This document shows positions 26,138 through 35,281 of a stretch of DNA of 64,000 nt, piece by piece. The stretch's first letter is position 1. Each line of letters starts with the position of its first letter. The DNA lies in NCBI GenBank assembly GCA_950097145.1, contig CATNCF010000003.1, positions 82,894-146,893 on the forward strand. The letters are read 5' to 3'. This DNA is from an uncultured Lachnospiraceae bacterium. GTDB lineage: Bacteria; Bacillota; Clostridia; Lachnospirales; Lachnospiraceae. A program made the translations under genes and the position numbers. A model generated the notes under the pieces. The model made no database searches and was not told the DNA's origin. It saw only the letters and a program-made list of their open reading frames with translations.

Positions 26138-26695
26138 ATGATTTCAGCAGGAGATTTTAGGAACGGCATCACCATTGAATTGGATAATAATATTTACCAG
26201 ATTATTGAGTTTCAGCATGTAAAACCTGGAAAGGGTGCAGCATTTGTACGGACTAAATTAAAGAATATCAAGAACGGCGGTGTGGTGGAGAAGACGTTCC
26301 GCCCCACGGAAAAATGTCCCCAGGCGCGTATTGACAGGGCGGACATGCAGTATCTGTATTCTGACGGGGATTTGTTCCATTTTATGGATGTTGAGACTTA
26401 TGAGCAGATTGCGCTGGATGCAGAGGCAATTGGCGATGCGCTGAAGTTTGTAAAAGAAAATGAGATGGTGAAGATGTGTTCTCACAACGGCAGTGTATTT
26501 GCAGTGGAACCGCCTCTGTTTGTGGAATTGAAGATTACAGATACAGAACCAGGCTTCAAAGGCGATACAGCTACCGGAGCCACCAAGCCGGCAGTGGTAG
26601 AGACTGGGGCTACGGTTTATGTTCCTCTGTTTGTGGAGCAGGAAGATGTAATTAAGATTGACACTAGAACCGGTGAATATCTGTCAAGAGTATAA
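26138..26695 (+). CDS. efp: translation elongation factor P
   Basis: Helps the ribosome through polyproline stretches, 185 residues. The three beta-barrel domains are all present: the N-terminal KOW-like domain with the loop [15 protein letters not shown], whose tip lysine is the site modified in some species, the central OB domain ([18 protein letters not shown]), and the C-terminal OB domain ending GEYLSRV. No modifying enzymes (EpmA, YmfI) are visible in the window. AGGAGG lies 7 bp before the ATG. It ends the nrdR-efp stretch, which is followed by a palindromic repeat rather than an obvious terminator. Confidence 0.97.
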   Translation: MISAGDFRNGITIELDNNIYQIIEFQHVKPGKGAAFVRTKLKNIKNGGVVEKTFRPTEKCPQARIDRADMQYLYSDGDLFHFMDVETYEQIALDAEAIGDALKFVKENEMVKMCSHNGSVFAVEPPLFVELKITDTEPGFKGDTATGATKPAVVETGATVYVPLFVEQEDVIKIDTRTGEYLSRV

Positions 26696-26794
26696 AGCAC
26701 GCAGAAAGACAGAAGGACGGCAAGAAGCCTGTTCGTTTTCCTGAGAATGCTGTTTTATAAACGTCAATCCAGTTACGGGTTTGTGAGTGTTTGT

Positions 26795-26853
26795 AGGATT
26801 AGGGTGTCAAAAGATCTGTAAAAGAAATTCAGACCTTTTGACACCCTAATCTT
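26795..26853. repeat. dispersed palindromic repeat, full copy
   Basis: GATTAGGGTGTCAAAAG (26797-26813) is followed by its perfect reverse complement at 26835-26851. After one mismatch the stem continues with TCTG/CAGA, leaving an 11-nt loop. The same unit recurs as a diverged copy at 36668-36723 and as a half copy at 57407-57430. It could fold in RNA or be a small mobile element; it also lies where efp transcripts would need to end. Confidence 0.85.
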
Positions 26854-26961
26854 AATAGGAGTATTCTCAGGAATTTTTTCTAGTACATCATTATTTGCTA
26901 GGAAATCCTATTAGGTATGTTTATAGATTCTGCTTTATGTTCCAGAGAATGGAGGAATCAT

Positions 26962-28989
26962 ATGAAAAGAAACAAAAGAAATAATCATGGTATTAAGAGC
27001 AAAATGATGCGTGGAATTATCACTCCTACTTTGGGAGTTTTAATCTTAGTAGCGCTGGTAATTTTGCTGCTGGTGGGAAATTCAGTGGGAAGTCTGCGGA
27101 CATCAGAAATCAATGCAGAATCTGCGCAGGTGTCGAATCTGATCAGTGAATACTTTACACGGTATATGGAAGTAACTACCCAGGTTGCAGCGAATAACGA
27201 ATTGCAGCAATTATTTTTAGAAGTGAAACCGGGAGATAGAATTGCCGATGCGGTACATTTTGAGTCTGTGCGTAAAACGATGACAAATGTATTCCAATCT
27301 GATAAAGATAATATATTGGTTTGCTGGATTGCAGACGTGGATTCCAGCCAGTGTGTAGAGGATGAAGCCAGCGGCTATGTATCAGAACTTGGAGAGTGGG
27401 ATATTACTTCAAGGGGCTGGTTTGCACCGGTGTCTGAAGCCGGCGTTACCATTGTGACAGAGCCTTATGAGAATTCGTCTACGGGACAGATGGTTTCCAG
27501 TATTATTACTCCAGTGTTTGGCGAAGGGGAAGAATTACTGGGAGTGGCGGCAGTGGATGTTTCCGTAGATACTCTTTCTGTGATGATGTCAGAGCATAAA
27601 TTGGGAAATTCTGGCTTTTTTATGCTTTTGTCCCCGGGAGGAACCATCATGTACGCTCCTGATGAAGATATGATTTACCGTTCCATACAGGATGTAAATA
27701 TGCCCAGGCAGGTGCTGGACGCTTTTGAAAATAAGCAAAATAAAGTATTTACATACAAATGGGATGGTTCTAAGCAGCATGGATGTTATCAGACAATCGG
27801 AGCGACTGGATGGTCTGTACTCAGTGGAATGCCAAACGGAGAATATAACAATGTGATTATCAGGCTGTCTATGGCTGTGGTGGTATTTTTTGTAGTTGCA
27901 ATTGCTGTGTTGGTAGTAATTATAGGTAAGATTTCAGGTGGAATAGTAAGGCCATTAAAAAAATTAAAACAGGCGGCAGAAGAGATTGCACAGGGAGATT
28001 TGGATATTGCGTTAGATGTTTCCTCAGATGATGAAGTAGGCGCTGTTGCGTCAGCATTAGACAAAACTGTGGTGCGTCTACGTGATTATATTGATTATAT
28101 TAATGAAATTACAGAAGTGATTCAGGAATTGTCAAATGGGAATCTGCAGTTTGAACTTCAACAGGAGTATACCGGAGAATTCCATAAAGTAAAAGAAGGG
28201 TTAGAACAGCTCTCTGACAGCCTGACTCATACAATCCATAATATAGATCAAGCGTCTATACAGGTGTCTGGAGGTTCTGAGCAGATTGCCAGGGGTGCAC
28301 AGTCATTAGCAGAAGGGGCTACCAGCCAGGCTGCTACCATCCAGCAGTTACAGGCTTCTATTACAGAGATTGCAGATCAGGTGTCCTCCAATGCACAGTT
28401 TGCTGAGGAGGTAAAAAATAGTGTAAATGATATGGGGGCTCGCTTAAATTTCAGCAACCAGCAGATGAGCCGTGCGGTTGATGCCATGAAGGAGATTACC
28501 AGGTGCTCAGGTGAGATTGAGCATATTATTACAACCATTGAAGAAATTGCAGACCAGACAAATCTCTTGTCATTGAATGCTTCCATTGAGGCGGCAAGGG
28601 CCGGAGAAGCAGGAAAGGGTTTTGCAGTAGTTGCCGGGGAAGTAGGGGGGCTTGCAGGGGAAAGTATGGACGCAGTGCAGACTTCTACCATTTTGATAAA
28701 GAATTCCATGGATGCAGTGAAAAATGGAATGGATATTGTGAACCAGGCAGCAGAACAGATGCAGCAGGTTCTTTCCCATACGGAAACAGTGCAGGGGCTG
28801 ATTGATAAGATTGCATATGCCTCCAAGACTCAAAGTGACGGAGTGGAACAAATCCGCAGTGCATTGGAACAGGTAACAGAAGTCATATCTGATAATTCTG
28901 CTATGGCGCAGGAGAGCGCGGCGGCCAGTCAGGAGCTGTCTGCCCAGTCTCAAAATCTGACAGAAATGATTCAGATGTTTCGTTTATAA
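26962..28989 (+). CDS. methyl-accepting chemotaxis protein with Cache sensor domain
   Basis: A chemoreceptor of 675 residues. A first transmembrane helix (about residues 20-41, [20 protein letters not shown]) leads to a dCache-type extracellular sensor (~45-300; [20 protein letters not shown]), a second helix (~302-325, [19 protein letters not shown]), a HAMP domain ([20 protein letters not shown]) and a signalling domain. The hairpin tip [20 protein letters not shown], which contacts CheA and CheW, is intact. Just after it, EVGGLAGES has glycine where most receptors have arginine (EVR). The start at 26962 has GGAGG 6 bp upstream; an in-frame ATG at 26917 has none. It is monocistronic. The ligand is unknown, and it implies a chemotaxis system elsewhere. 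Confidence 0.94.
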   Translation: MKRNKRNNHGIKSKMMRGIITPTLGVLILVALVILLLVGNSVGSLRTSEINAESAQVSNLISEYFTRYMEVTTQVAANNELQQLFLEVKPGDRIADAVHFESVRKTMTNVFQSDKDNILVCWIADVDSSQCVEDEASGYVSELGEWDITSRGWFAPVSEAGVTIVTEPYENSSTGQMVSSIITPVFGEGEELLGVAAVDVSVDTLSVMMSEHKLGNSGFFMLLSPGGTIMYAPDEDMIYRSIQDVNMPRQVLDAFENKQNKVFTYKWDGSKQHGCYQTIGATGWSVLSGMPNGEYNNVIIRLSMAVVVFFVVAIAVLVVIIGKISGGIVRPLKKLKQAAEEIAQGDLDIALDVSSDDEVGAVASALDKTVVRLRDYIDYINEITEVIQELSNGNLQFELQQEYTGEFHKVKEGLEQLSDSLTHTIHNIDQASIQVSGGSEQIARGAQSLAEGATSQAATIQQLQASITEIADQVSSNAQFAEEVKNSVNDMGARLNFSNQQMSRAVDAMKEITRCSGEIEHIITTIEEIADQTNLLSLNASIEAARAGEAGKGFAVVAGEVGGLAGESMDAVQTSTILIKNSMDAVKNGMDIVNQAAEQMQQVLSHTETVQGLIDKIAYASKTQSDGVEQIRSALEQVTEVISDNSAMAQESAAASQELSAQSQNLTEMIQMFRL

Positions 28990-29005
28990 AATCAGGGTGC
29001 GTTAT

Positions 29006-29044
29006 AATCCTGCGGAGAAGCTGGCTTTTCCGCAGGATTTTTTG
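29006..29044 (+). terminator. intrinsic terminator after the chemoreceptor gene
   Basis: AATCCTGCGGA pairs with TCCGCAGGATT and is followed by a run of T residues to 29043. Confidence 0.85.
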
Positions 29045-29145
29045 TAACTTTTTAGGATTAAGAAATTTTTAAGAAATTCCTTGAGTTTTATTTTTGAAAT
29101 ACTTATTATAATGGCAGGGTAAAAAGATGTAAGGAGCGAAAGGAC

Positions 29146-29850
29146 ATGGAACAACAGACAATTCTGGTGGTGGATGACAACAAGGAAATCGTATTCTCTC
29201 TGGGTAAACTGCTGGAGTATGAGGGATACCGGGTTCTAAAGGCATATGACGGACTGGAAGCGCTGGAGATACTGAAAGAACATGCTGTGGATCTGATTCT
29301 TCTGGATGTGATGATGCCCAGGCTCAACGGTTTGTCAGCATTGATGAAAATCAGGGAAAATAACCAGATTCCGGTGATTATTTTATCAGCGAAAACTCAG
29401 GAGAGCGATAAGGTGTCCGGGCTTGTAATGGGAGCGGATGATTATGTGGAAAAACCATATAATCCGGCAGAACTTACCGCTCGGGTAGCTGCTCAGCTTC
29501 GGCGTTACCATACCTGGGGCGGCAGTGCACCCAAGGCAGAAGCACAGCAGCTTGTGAACGGAGGCGTGGTGCTGGATAAACAGACGAAGAAGGCTATTGT
29601 GGACGGCGCTGAGGTGAAGCTTACTGCCACAGAGTATAAGATCTTAGAGCTTTTGATGGAACATCCCGGGCAGGTATTTTCAGCAGAAAAGATTTATGAG
29701 CGGGTCTGGAAGGAACTTGCCACGGGAGCAGTGGAAAATACGGTGATGGTGCATATCCGCCATATCCGGGAAAAGCTTGAAATAGACACGAAAAATCCAA
29801 AATATATAAAGGTGGTGTGGGGGATTGGCTATAAAATGGAAAAATATTAA
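29146..29850 (+). CDS. OmpR-family response regulator
   Basis: The DNA-binding output of a two-component system, 234 residues. The receiver domain has the acidic pocket VVDDNKE, the phosphoacceptor aspartate in LILLDVMMPRLNG, and the switch lysine in DDYVEKPYNP. The winged-helix domain follows (~135-230, KLTATEYKILELLMEHPGQV, then VENTVMVHIRHIREKLE). Its sensor kinase gene overlaps its 3' end by 26 bp. It resembles the VanR/RegX3-like group, but the target genes are not apparent. The binding site is AAGGAG, 8 bp before the ATG. Confidence 0.95.
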   Translation: MEQQTILVVDDNKEIVFSLGKLLEYEGYRVLKAYDGLEALEILKEHAVDLILLDVMMPRLNGLSALMKIRENNQIPVIILSAKTQESDKVSGLVMGADDYVEKPYNPAELTARVAAQLRRYHTWGGSAPKAEAQQLVNGGVVLDKQTKKAIVDGAEVKLTATEYKILELLMEHPGQVFSAEKIYERVWKELATGAVENTVMVHIRHIREKLEIDTKNPKYIKVVWGIGYKMEKY

Positions 29851-31057
29851 AAACTGGAAAACTTTTGCTGGTGAGATGGCAAAACGGGAAGAAGTCCGCC
29901 TGGTTCCAGGCATTGGCGGCGTGTTTTTTGCATTTTTTATGTTTCAGGATATTTTACATGGACGGTGGTTTTCTACGATGGAAACATTGAAAGAGGGCGG
30001 GCTTATGAACCTTTCTCTGGGAATTGGCATCTGGGGAGTGTTAAGCTTCCTTCTCTGGTTTTGGAACCGCAGGTGGAAACCAAGTCATGATAAATTTTAT
30101 CAGGAGTGGAAAAAGAAACTGAAAAAACAGCAGGTTGTTCTGTGCTCAGCGGGAGTGGCCGCATTGTTGGCAGCGCTTATGAGATTTCAATATATTTATG
30201 GCAATTTATGGGATTATGCCAATTACAGTACGGGATATATATTGGTGATAACAGTCATTATCCAATGGATTTTGTGCGAAGTAATTGTCTTATCCTTTAT
30301 GAAAAAGAAACTGGAAGAGTATATGGAGGCGTTAGAGCAGATCAATAAGAAGAACCTGGAGACTGCATTGCGCAGTGAACAGATGAAGGTAGATTTAATA
30401 TCAAATGTGTCCCATGACCTGAAAACGCCTTTAACTTCCATGGTTGGTTATATTGAACTGATGAAAAAGGAAGAATTGACAGATGTGCTCAGTGATTATG
30501 TGGAAGTGCTTTCCAGAAAGGCACAGAAATTAAAAGAGATGATTGACAGTCTGTTTGATCTGGCGAAGACCAGCAGCGGAAATGTAGAATTGAAGATAGA
30601 ACCTCTGGAAATGAACCGGCTGATTGAGCAGGTATATGCGGATATGGAGGATCGGATTGAACTGAGCGGCAGGGAACTGATCGTGTCTTTGGCCCAAGAA
30701 GATACGGGCTTTCTGGCAGACAGCAGTTATATGTACCGGATCTGCCAGAATTTACTGGAAAATGCCTTGAAGTATTCCCAGGAATATACCAGAATATTTC
30801 TGAAAACCATTGTACTGCCGGCGCAGGGAGAGAAGCAGAAGGTGCGGTTTGAAATTACCAACACAGCAGGCTACCGGATGGAATTTTCCAAGGAACAGAT
30901 TGTGGAGCGGTTTGCCAGAGGAGATGAATCCAGAACCACGGACGGAAACGGCCTGGGCCTTGCCATTGTAAATACTTATACAGCGGCTCTGGGAGGAAGG
31001 TTTGATGTAAAGATAGATTGTGATCAGTTTAAGGCGGCAGTGGAATTTTTGAAATAA
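29825..31057 (+). CDS. sensor histidine kinase
   Basis: The membrane sensor partner of the overlapping response regulator, 410 residues. Two hydrophobic clusters follow the basic N-terminus: residues ~28-75 hold one or two helices, and ~105-155 hold two more (VVLCSAGVAALLAALMRFQY, then YILVITVIIQWILCEVIVLS). The H-box NVSHDLKTPLTSMVGYIELM carries the phosphorylated histidine, the N-box is NLLENALKYSQE, and the glycine-rich GNGLGLAIVNTY binds ATP. There is no HAMP or PAS domain. The start is uncertain: TTG at 29825 overlaps the regulator and has GGTGG upstream, while the ATG at 29876 lacks a binding site. The signal is unknown. Confidence 0.93.
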   Translation: MAIKWKNIKNWKTFAGEMAKREEVRLVPGIGGVFFAFFMFQDILHGRWFSTMETLKEGGLMNLSLGIGIWGVLSFLLWFWNRRWKPSHDKFYQEWKKKLKKQQVVLCSAGVAALLAALMRFQYIYGNLWDYANYSTGYILVITVIIQWILCEVIVLSFMKKKLEEYMEALEQINKKNLETALRSEQMKVDLISNVSHDLKTPLTSMVGYIELMKKEELTDVLSDYVEVLSRKAQKLKEMIDSLFDLAKTSSGNVELKIEPLEMNRLIEQVYADMEDRIELSGRELIVSLAQEDTGFLADSSYMYRICQNLLENALKYSQEYTRIFLKTIVLPAQGEKQKVRFEITNTAGYRMEFSKEQIVERFARGDESRTTDGNGLGLAIVNTYTAALGGRFDVKIDCDQFKAAVEFLK

Positions 31058-31060
31058 TGC

Positions 31061-31089
31061 TTTGCATATGGGGAAAAGTGTGTTATACT
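31061..31089 (+). promoter_or_regulatory. predicted sigma-A promoter of the SCIFF locus
   Basis: TTTGCA (31061-31066) and TATACT (31084-31089) are 17 bp apart. They lie just after the histidine kinase stop and 57 bp before the precursor peptide gene. Confidence 0.65.
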
Positions 31090-31145
31090 AAACCAAAATG
31101 GGCTGTTTTTCATGCCCTGACCAATATTAGAAAGGAAGTAATATT

Positions 31146-31286
31146 ATGAAGCATGTAAAGACATTAAATACAAAAAAATTGCAGAATACAGTAAAGAAGG
31201 GCGGATGCGGCGAGTGCCAGACTTCCTGCCAGTCTGCATGTAAGACAAGCTGTACCGTGGGAAACCAGAGCTGTGAGAACAAATAA
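31146..31286 (+). CDS. scfA: SCIFF precursor peptide (six cysteines in forty-five)
   Basis: The ribosomally made precursor of a thioether-containing peptide, 46 residues. The leader MKHVKTLNTKKLQNTVKKGG is followed by a core with exactly six cysteines (CGECQTSCQSACKTSCT, then SC), the defining pattern of the SCIFF family. In characterised members the maturase links cysteine sulfurs to nearby Thr or other residues. AGGAAG lies 6 bp before the ATG. The gene is below the usual length cut-off of gene finders but is beyond doubt, because the cognate radical SAM maturase is the next gene. SCIFF is almost universal in Clostridia; its biological role is still unknown. Confidence 0.97.
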   Translation: MKHVKTLNTKKLQNTVKKGGCGECQTSCQSACKTSCTVGNQSCENK

Positions 31287-31317
31287 TTTTCAGAAAATGA
31301 ACATATTCCAGGACACA

Positions 31318-31342
31318 GGCCGTTCGCCAAAGACGAGCGGTC
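31318..31342 (+). promoter_or_regulatory. intercistronic hairpin between SCIFF peptide and maturase
   Basis: GGCCGTTCG pairs with CGAGCGGTC (seven Watson-Crick and two G-U pairs) around a 7-nt loop. There is no T run. It may protect the peptide mRNA or lower readthrough into the maturase gene, so that substrate exceeds enzyme. Confidence 0.5.
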
Positions 31343-31403
31343 ATTTGTGCGTTATATTGATATGGCTTTTTGAAACATTGAAAACGGAAAGAGAGGAATG
31401 GCA

Positions 31404-32762
31404 GTGGTTCACCAGTATAAGAACAATGGGTATAACATTGTTTTAGATGTAAACAGCGGCGCCGTGCATGTGGTGGATGATGTTATCTACGAAATAATTC
31501 CCCTGTTTGAGAAAAGTACCAAAGAGGAAATCATAGAACAGCTTAAGGAGACTTATTCAGAGAAGGAGATTGCAGAGAGCTATCAGGAGATACAGGAGCT
31601 TGCCGCAAATGGTGAACTGTTTACAGAGGATGAGTATCAGGGGTATATTGAGGAATTTGAGACAAGGCCCACAGTGGTCAAAGCATTGTGCCTGCATATT
31701 GCTCATGACTGTAATCTCGCCTGCCAGTACTGTTTTGCAGAAGAGGGAGAGTACCACGGCAGAAGGGCCTTAATGTCTTTTGAAGTAGGGAAAGCGGCAT
31801 TGGATTTTCTGATTGCAAATTCCGGGAACCGCCGTAACCTGGAGGTGGATTTCTTCGGCGGTGAACCGCTGATGAATTTTGAAGTAGTAAAACAGTTGGT
31901 GGCATATGGAAGGGAACAGGAAGAACTTCATAACAAAAGGTTCCGGTTTACCCTGACCACGAATGGCGTTCTTTTAAATGATGAGGTTATGGAGTTTGCT
32001 AACCAGGAAATGGCAAATGTGGTTTTAAGTATTGACGGCAGAGAAGAAGTAAATGACAGAATGCGCCCGTTTCGGGGAGGTGCAGGAAGCTACAGGCTGA
32101 TTGTGCCGAAGTTCCAGAAACTTGCAGACAGCCGGAATCAGGAACGGTATTATGTGAGAGGAACTTTCACCCGCCATAATTTGGATTTTTCCCAGGATGT
32201 GCTGCACCTGGCAGATTTGGGGTTCAAACAGATTTCGGTGGAACCTGTGGTGGCGCAGCCAGAGGATGAATATGCCCTGAGAGAAGAAGATCTTCCCAGG
32301 CTGTTTGAAGAATATGACAGGCTTGCCCTGGAACTGCTAAGGCGCCATAAGGAAGGAAAGGATTTTAATTTCTTCCATTTTATGATTGATTTGGAGGGAG
32401 GTCCCTGTGTGGCAAAGCGGTTATCCGGCTGCGGTTCCGGTACAGAATATCTCGCAGTGACGCCCTGGGGAGATTTCTATCCCTGTCATCAGTTTGTGGG
32501 GAATGAGGCATTTCTTATGGGAAATGTGAAGGACGGAATTCAGAATGCGAAGCTGCAGAATGAATTTAAGTCCTGTAATGTCTATGCCAAAGAAAAATGC
32601 AGAGAATGTTTTGCAAGATTTTACTGCAGCGGCGGCTGCGCAGCCAATTCTTATAATTTTCATGGAAGTATTACAGATGCTTATGATATTGGGTGCCAGC
32701 TTCAGAAGAAGCGGATTGAATGCGCCATTATGATTCAGGCCGCCCTGGCAGAGGAATGCTGA
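31404..32762 (+). CDS. scfB: SCIFF radical SAM maturase (thioether-forming, SPASM)
   Basis: A radical S-adenosylmethionine enzyme that installs thioether cross-links in the SCIFF peptide, 452 residues. An N-terminal peptide-recognition region (~1-90, YNIVLDVNSGAVHVVDDVIY) precedes the radical SAM core with the cluster motif CNLACQYC and FFGGEPLMNF. The C-terminal SPASM region binds extra Fe-S clusters through cysteines in YPCHQF, KCRECFARFYCSGGC and GCQ. I prefer the GTG at 31404, with GAGAGG 7 bp upstream and the family's usual start (M-x-HQYK); the ATG at 31398 is only 1 bp from that site. It follows the peptide gene by 117 bp. Confidence 0.95.
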   Translation: MVHQYKNNGYNIVLDVNSGAVHVVDDVIYEIIPLFEKSTKEEIIEQLKETYSEKEIAESYQEIQELAANGELFTEDEYQGYIEEFETRPTVVKALCLHIAHDCNLACQYCFAEEGEYHGRRALMSFEVGKAALDFLIANSGNRRNLEVDFFGGEPLMNFEVVKQLVAYGREQEELHNKRFRFTLTTNGVLLNDEVMEFANQEMANVVLSIDGREEVNDRMRPFRGGAGSYRLIVPKFQKLADSRNQERYYVRGTFTRHNLDFSQDVLHLADLGFKQISVEPVVAQPEDEYALREEDLPRLFEEYDRLALELLRRHKEGKDFNFFHFMIDLEGGPCVAKRLSGCGSGTEYLAVTPWGDFYPCHQFVGNEAFLMGNVKDGIQNAKLQNEFKSCNVYAKEKCRECFARFYCSGGCAANSYNFHGSITDAYDIGCQLQKKRIECAIMIQAALAEEC

Positions 32763-32853
32763 CGGCTGCGGTTTCAGTAACTGTTAAAATCCGGCGGAGG
32801 TTTAGGGAGAACTGTGCAGGCCGGTAAGATAAAAGACAAGAGAGGATAAAATC

Positions 32854-34998
32854 ATGAAAAAAAGCAAAGCTTTGGGGATTCTGGTTCTGATTTTAGCAAT
32901 TATGGCAGGGATGTCCTGGTATGCTGGAACTATTATCTCGACGGTTGGAGTAGGAGAAAACCGTAACATTAAGCTGGGACTTGACCTTGCAGGCGGTGTC
33001 AGCATCACCTACGGAGCAGTGGAGGATAATCCATCTGAAGAAGACATGAAGGACACCATCTACAAGCTGCAGAAGCGTGTGGAAAATTACAGTACAGAGG
33101 CAAGCGTATACCAGGAAGGAAACGACCGTATTAATATTGAAATTCCCGGCGTGTCGGATGCCAACGCTATTTTAGAAGAACTGGGCAAGCCTGGATCTAT
33201 GGAATTCCAGAATGAAGATGGCGAGACGCTTGTAAGTGGAACGGATATTCAAAATGCCCAGGCTGGGACTTATAAAGACCAGGTGACTGGCAATACAGAG
33301 TATGTCGTGGAACTTACGCTGACGGACGAAGGAGCTGTTAAATTTGAACAGGCAACCGCAGCCAACGTGGGAAAGACTATGCCGATTGTGTATGACGGAG
33401 AGAGGATCAGCGCTCCCACGGTAAAATCTGCTATCAGCGGAGGAAATGCGCAGATAGACGGTATGGAGAGCTTTGAAGCGGCGGAAAACCTGGCTTCCAC
33501 CATCCGTATTGGTTCTCTGTCCTTAGAGCTGGAGGAACTGAATTCTAAAGTGGTGGGCGCGCAGCTTGGAGAAGAAGCCATTTCTACCAGTTTGAAAGCG
33601 GCGGCTATTGGTCTTATACTGGTAATGCTTTTTATGATTATTGTATATTTACTGCCTGGATTTACAGCAAGCCTGGCATTGATCCTGTATTCTGCATTAA
33701 CAGTATTTGCATTATGGATTTTTGATATTACCCTTACCCTGCCGGGTATTGCAGGTATTATTCTATCTATTGGTATGGCGGTGGATGCCAATGTCATTAT
33801 TTTTGCCCGAATCCGAGAGGAGATTGCAGCCGGGAAGACCGTGAATTCCGCTATAAAACTTGGATATGAGAAAGCATTGTCAGCCATTGTGGACGGCAAT
33901 ATCACCACATTGATTGCGGCAATTGTGCTGGGAATGAGAGGTTCCGGCCCTGTAAAGGGATTTGCATATACCCTTGGAATTGGTATTGTATTATCCATGT
34001 TTACGGCACTGGTAGTGACACGCTGGCTGATGAAATGTTTCTATGCTTTAGGGCTGCAGGATGCAAAGTTCTATGGAAAGGCAAAAGAACTGCAGACTGT
34101 AAAATTTCTCAAGAAGAAAACAATTTTCTTTGCAATATCTCTGATTGCCATTGCTGCTGGATTTGTTGGAATGGGAATTAATGGAGCCAAAGGAAATATG
34201 TTGAATTACAGTCTGGATTTTGTGGGCGGTACCTCTACCACAGTAACCTTTAAAGAGGATTACACCATTGAGGAGATTGATGAGAAGATTGTTCCGGTTA
34301 TAGAGGAAGTGACCAATGATCCCAATGTTCAGACCCAGAAGATTGAAGGAAGTAATCAGGTAGTAATTAAGACACGTTCTTTAGAGCTTAATGAACGTGA
34401 ATCTATGAATCAGGCTTTGATAGAGAAGTTTGGTGTGGATGAGGGCGAAATTATTGCCGAGAATATCAGTTCTACCATTAGTTCAGAGATGCGTTCCGAT
34501 GCTGTCTGGGCGGTGATTATAGCGACTATCTGTATGCTGATTTACATCTGGTTCCGTTTTAAAGATATCCGTTTTGCGGGAAGCGCGGTACTGGCTTTGG
34601 TTCATGACGTGCTGGTAGTGCTGGCGTTCTATGCAATTGTAAGGATCTCTGTAGGAAATACCTTCATAGCATGTATGCTGACCATTGTAGGTTATTCTAT
34701 TAATGCCACCATTGTAATCTTTGACCGTATCCGTGAGAATCTGGGCAGCTCCAGGAAGAAAGATCCTGAGGAGATTGAAGAGATTGTAAACAGGAGTATT
34801 ACCCAGACCTTGACCCGAAGCATTAATACCTCATTGACTACCTTTATCATGGTATTTATGCTGTTTATCCTGGGCGTCAGCTCCATCCGTGAGTTTGCCC
34901 TTCCATTGATGGCAGGCATTATCTGTGGTGCATACTCTTCCGTATGTATTACAGGTGCGTTGTGGTATGTATTTAAACTGAAATTTGTTAAGAAATAA
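32854..34998 (+). CDS. secDF: SecDF protein translocase accessory subunit (fused)
   Basis: A membrane protein that uses the proton or sodium gradient to aid late steps of Sec export, 714 residues. The SecD half (1-~400) has a first helix, the large P1 domain with NIKLGLDLAGGVSI, and a five-helix bundle with GMAVDANVIIFARIREE. The SecF half (~415-714) repeats this plan: SLDFVGGTSTTV, and then TIVGYSINATIVIFDRIRE. Both halves keep the acidic residues of the transport path. Fusion of secD and secF is common in Clostridia and Bacillus. It lies 91 bp after the SCIFF maturase, a conserved neighbourhood in Clostridia, and ends at a bidirectional terminator. Confidence 0.96.
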   Translation: MKKSKALGILVLILAIMAGMSWYAGTIISTVGVGENRNIKLGLDLAGGVSITYGAVEDNPSEEDMKDTIYKLQKRVENYSTEASVYQEGNDRINIEIPGVSDANAILEELGKPGSMEFQNEDGETLVSGTDIQNAQAGTYKDQVTGNTEYVVELTLTDEGAVKFEQATAANVGKTMPIVYDGERISAPTVKSAISGGNAQIDGMESFEAAENLASTIRIGSLSLELEELNSKVVGAQLGEEAISTSLKAAAIGLILVMLFMIIVYLLPGFTASLALILYSALTVFALWIFDITLTLPGIAGIILSIGMAVDANVIIFARIREEIAAGKTVNSAIKLGYEKALSAIVDGNITTLIAAIVLGMRGSGPVKGFAYTLGIGIVLSMFTALVVTRWLMKCFYALGLQDAKFYGKAKELQTVKFLKKKTIFFAISLIAIAAGFVGMGINGAKGNMLNYSLDFVGGTSTTVTFKEDYTIEEIDEKIVPVIEEVTNDPNVQTQKIEGSNQVVIKTRSLELNERESMNQALIEKFGVDEGEIIAENISSTISSEMRSDAVWAVIIATICMLIYIWFRFKDIRFAGSAVLALVHDVLVVLAFYAIVRISVGNTFIACMLTIVGYSINATIVIFDRIRENLGSSRKKDPEEIEEIVNRSITQTLTRSINTSLTTFIMVFMLFILGVSSIREFALPLMAGIICGAYSSVCITGALWYVFKLKFVKK

Positions 34999-35024
34999 AT
35001 GCCGGATATGAACGGCGACAGAGT

Positions 35025-35064
35025 AAAAATCCCTGTAGAACTTGTAATGTCTGCAGGGATTTTT
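35025..35064. terminator. bidirectional terminator between secDF and the RCK_C gene
   Basis: AAAAATCCCTG pairs perfectly with CAGGGATTTTT around an 18-nt loop. A-tract and T-tract make it work in both directions, ending secDF and the convergent three-gene operon. Confidence 0.85.
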
Positions 35065-35092
35065 CTTTACATTAGGAGTTTCTCAAACTTCA

Positions 35093-35281
35093 TTATTTGT
35101 AGATTACAACCCGGTCATTTTCTTGAATGATGGCGCTGCCCTGGGGAATGATATTTTCATCTCCACGTTTAATCAAGATAATCAAAAGGTTGTCTGGCAG
35201 ATTCAGGTCAGCAATGGCGCAGCGGCGCCAGTTGTGGGTAGGCTCAATGAGGATTTCCTTCAGTTTTCCTTTTTTCTTCAT
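35093..35281 (-). CDS. stand-alone RCK_C (TrkA_C) domain protein
   Basis: A 62-residue soluble protein consisting of little more than one RCK_C/TrkA_C ligand-binding domain: LKEILIEPTHNWRRCAIADL, NLPDNLLIILIKRGDE and IPQGSAIIQENDRVVIY, the usual beta-strand order. RCK_C domains in potassium channels and transporters bind regulatory ligands (nucleotides, including c-di-AMP, in some). No RCK_N or channel pore is present. It is the third gene of a minus-strand operon; its ATG overlaps the stop of the preceding membrane protein gene by 1 bp (TAATG). A role as cytoplasmic sensor of the two membrane proteins is likely by context; the ligand is unknown. Confidence 0.85.
   Translation of the reverse strand: MKKKGKLKEILIEPTHNWRRCAIADLNLPDNLLIILIKRGDENIIPQGSAIIQENDRVVIYK

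Noticed and set aside
33270..33998. 242-codon open frame antisense to secDF
   Set aside because: It lies entirely inside secDF on the opposite strand, has low-complexity Ser/Ile/Ala composition and no ribosome binding site.
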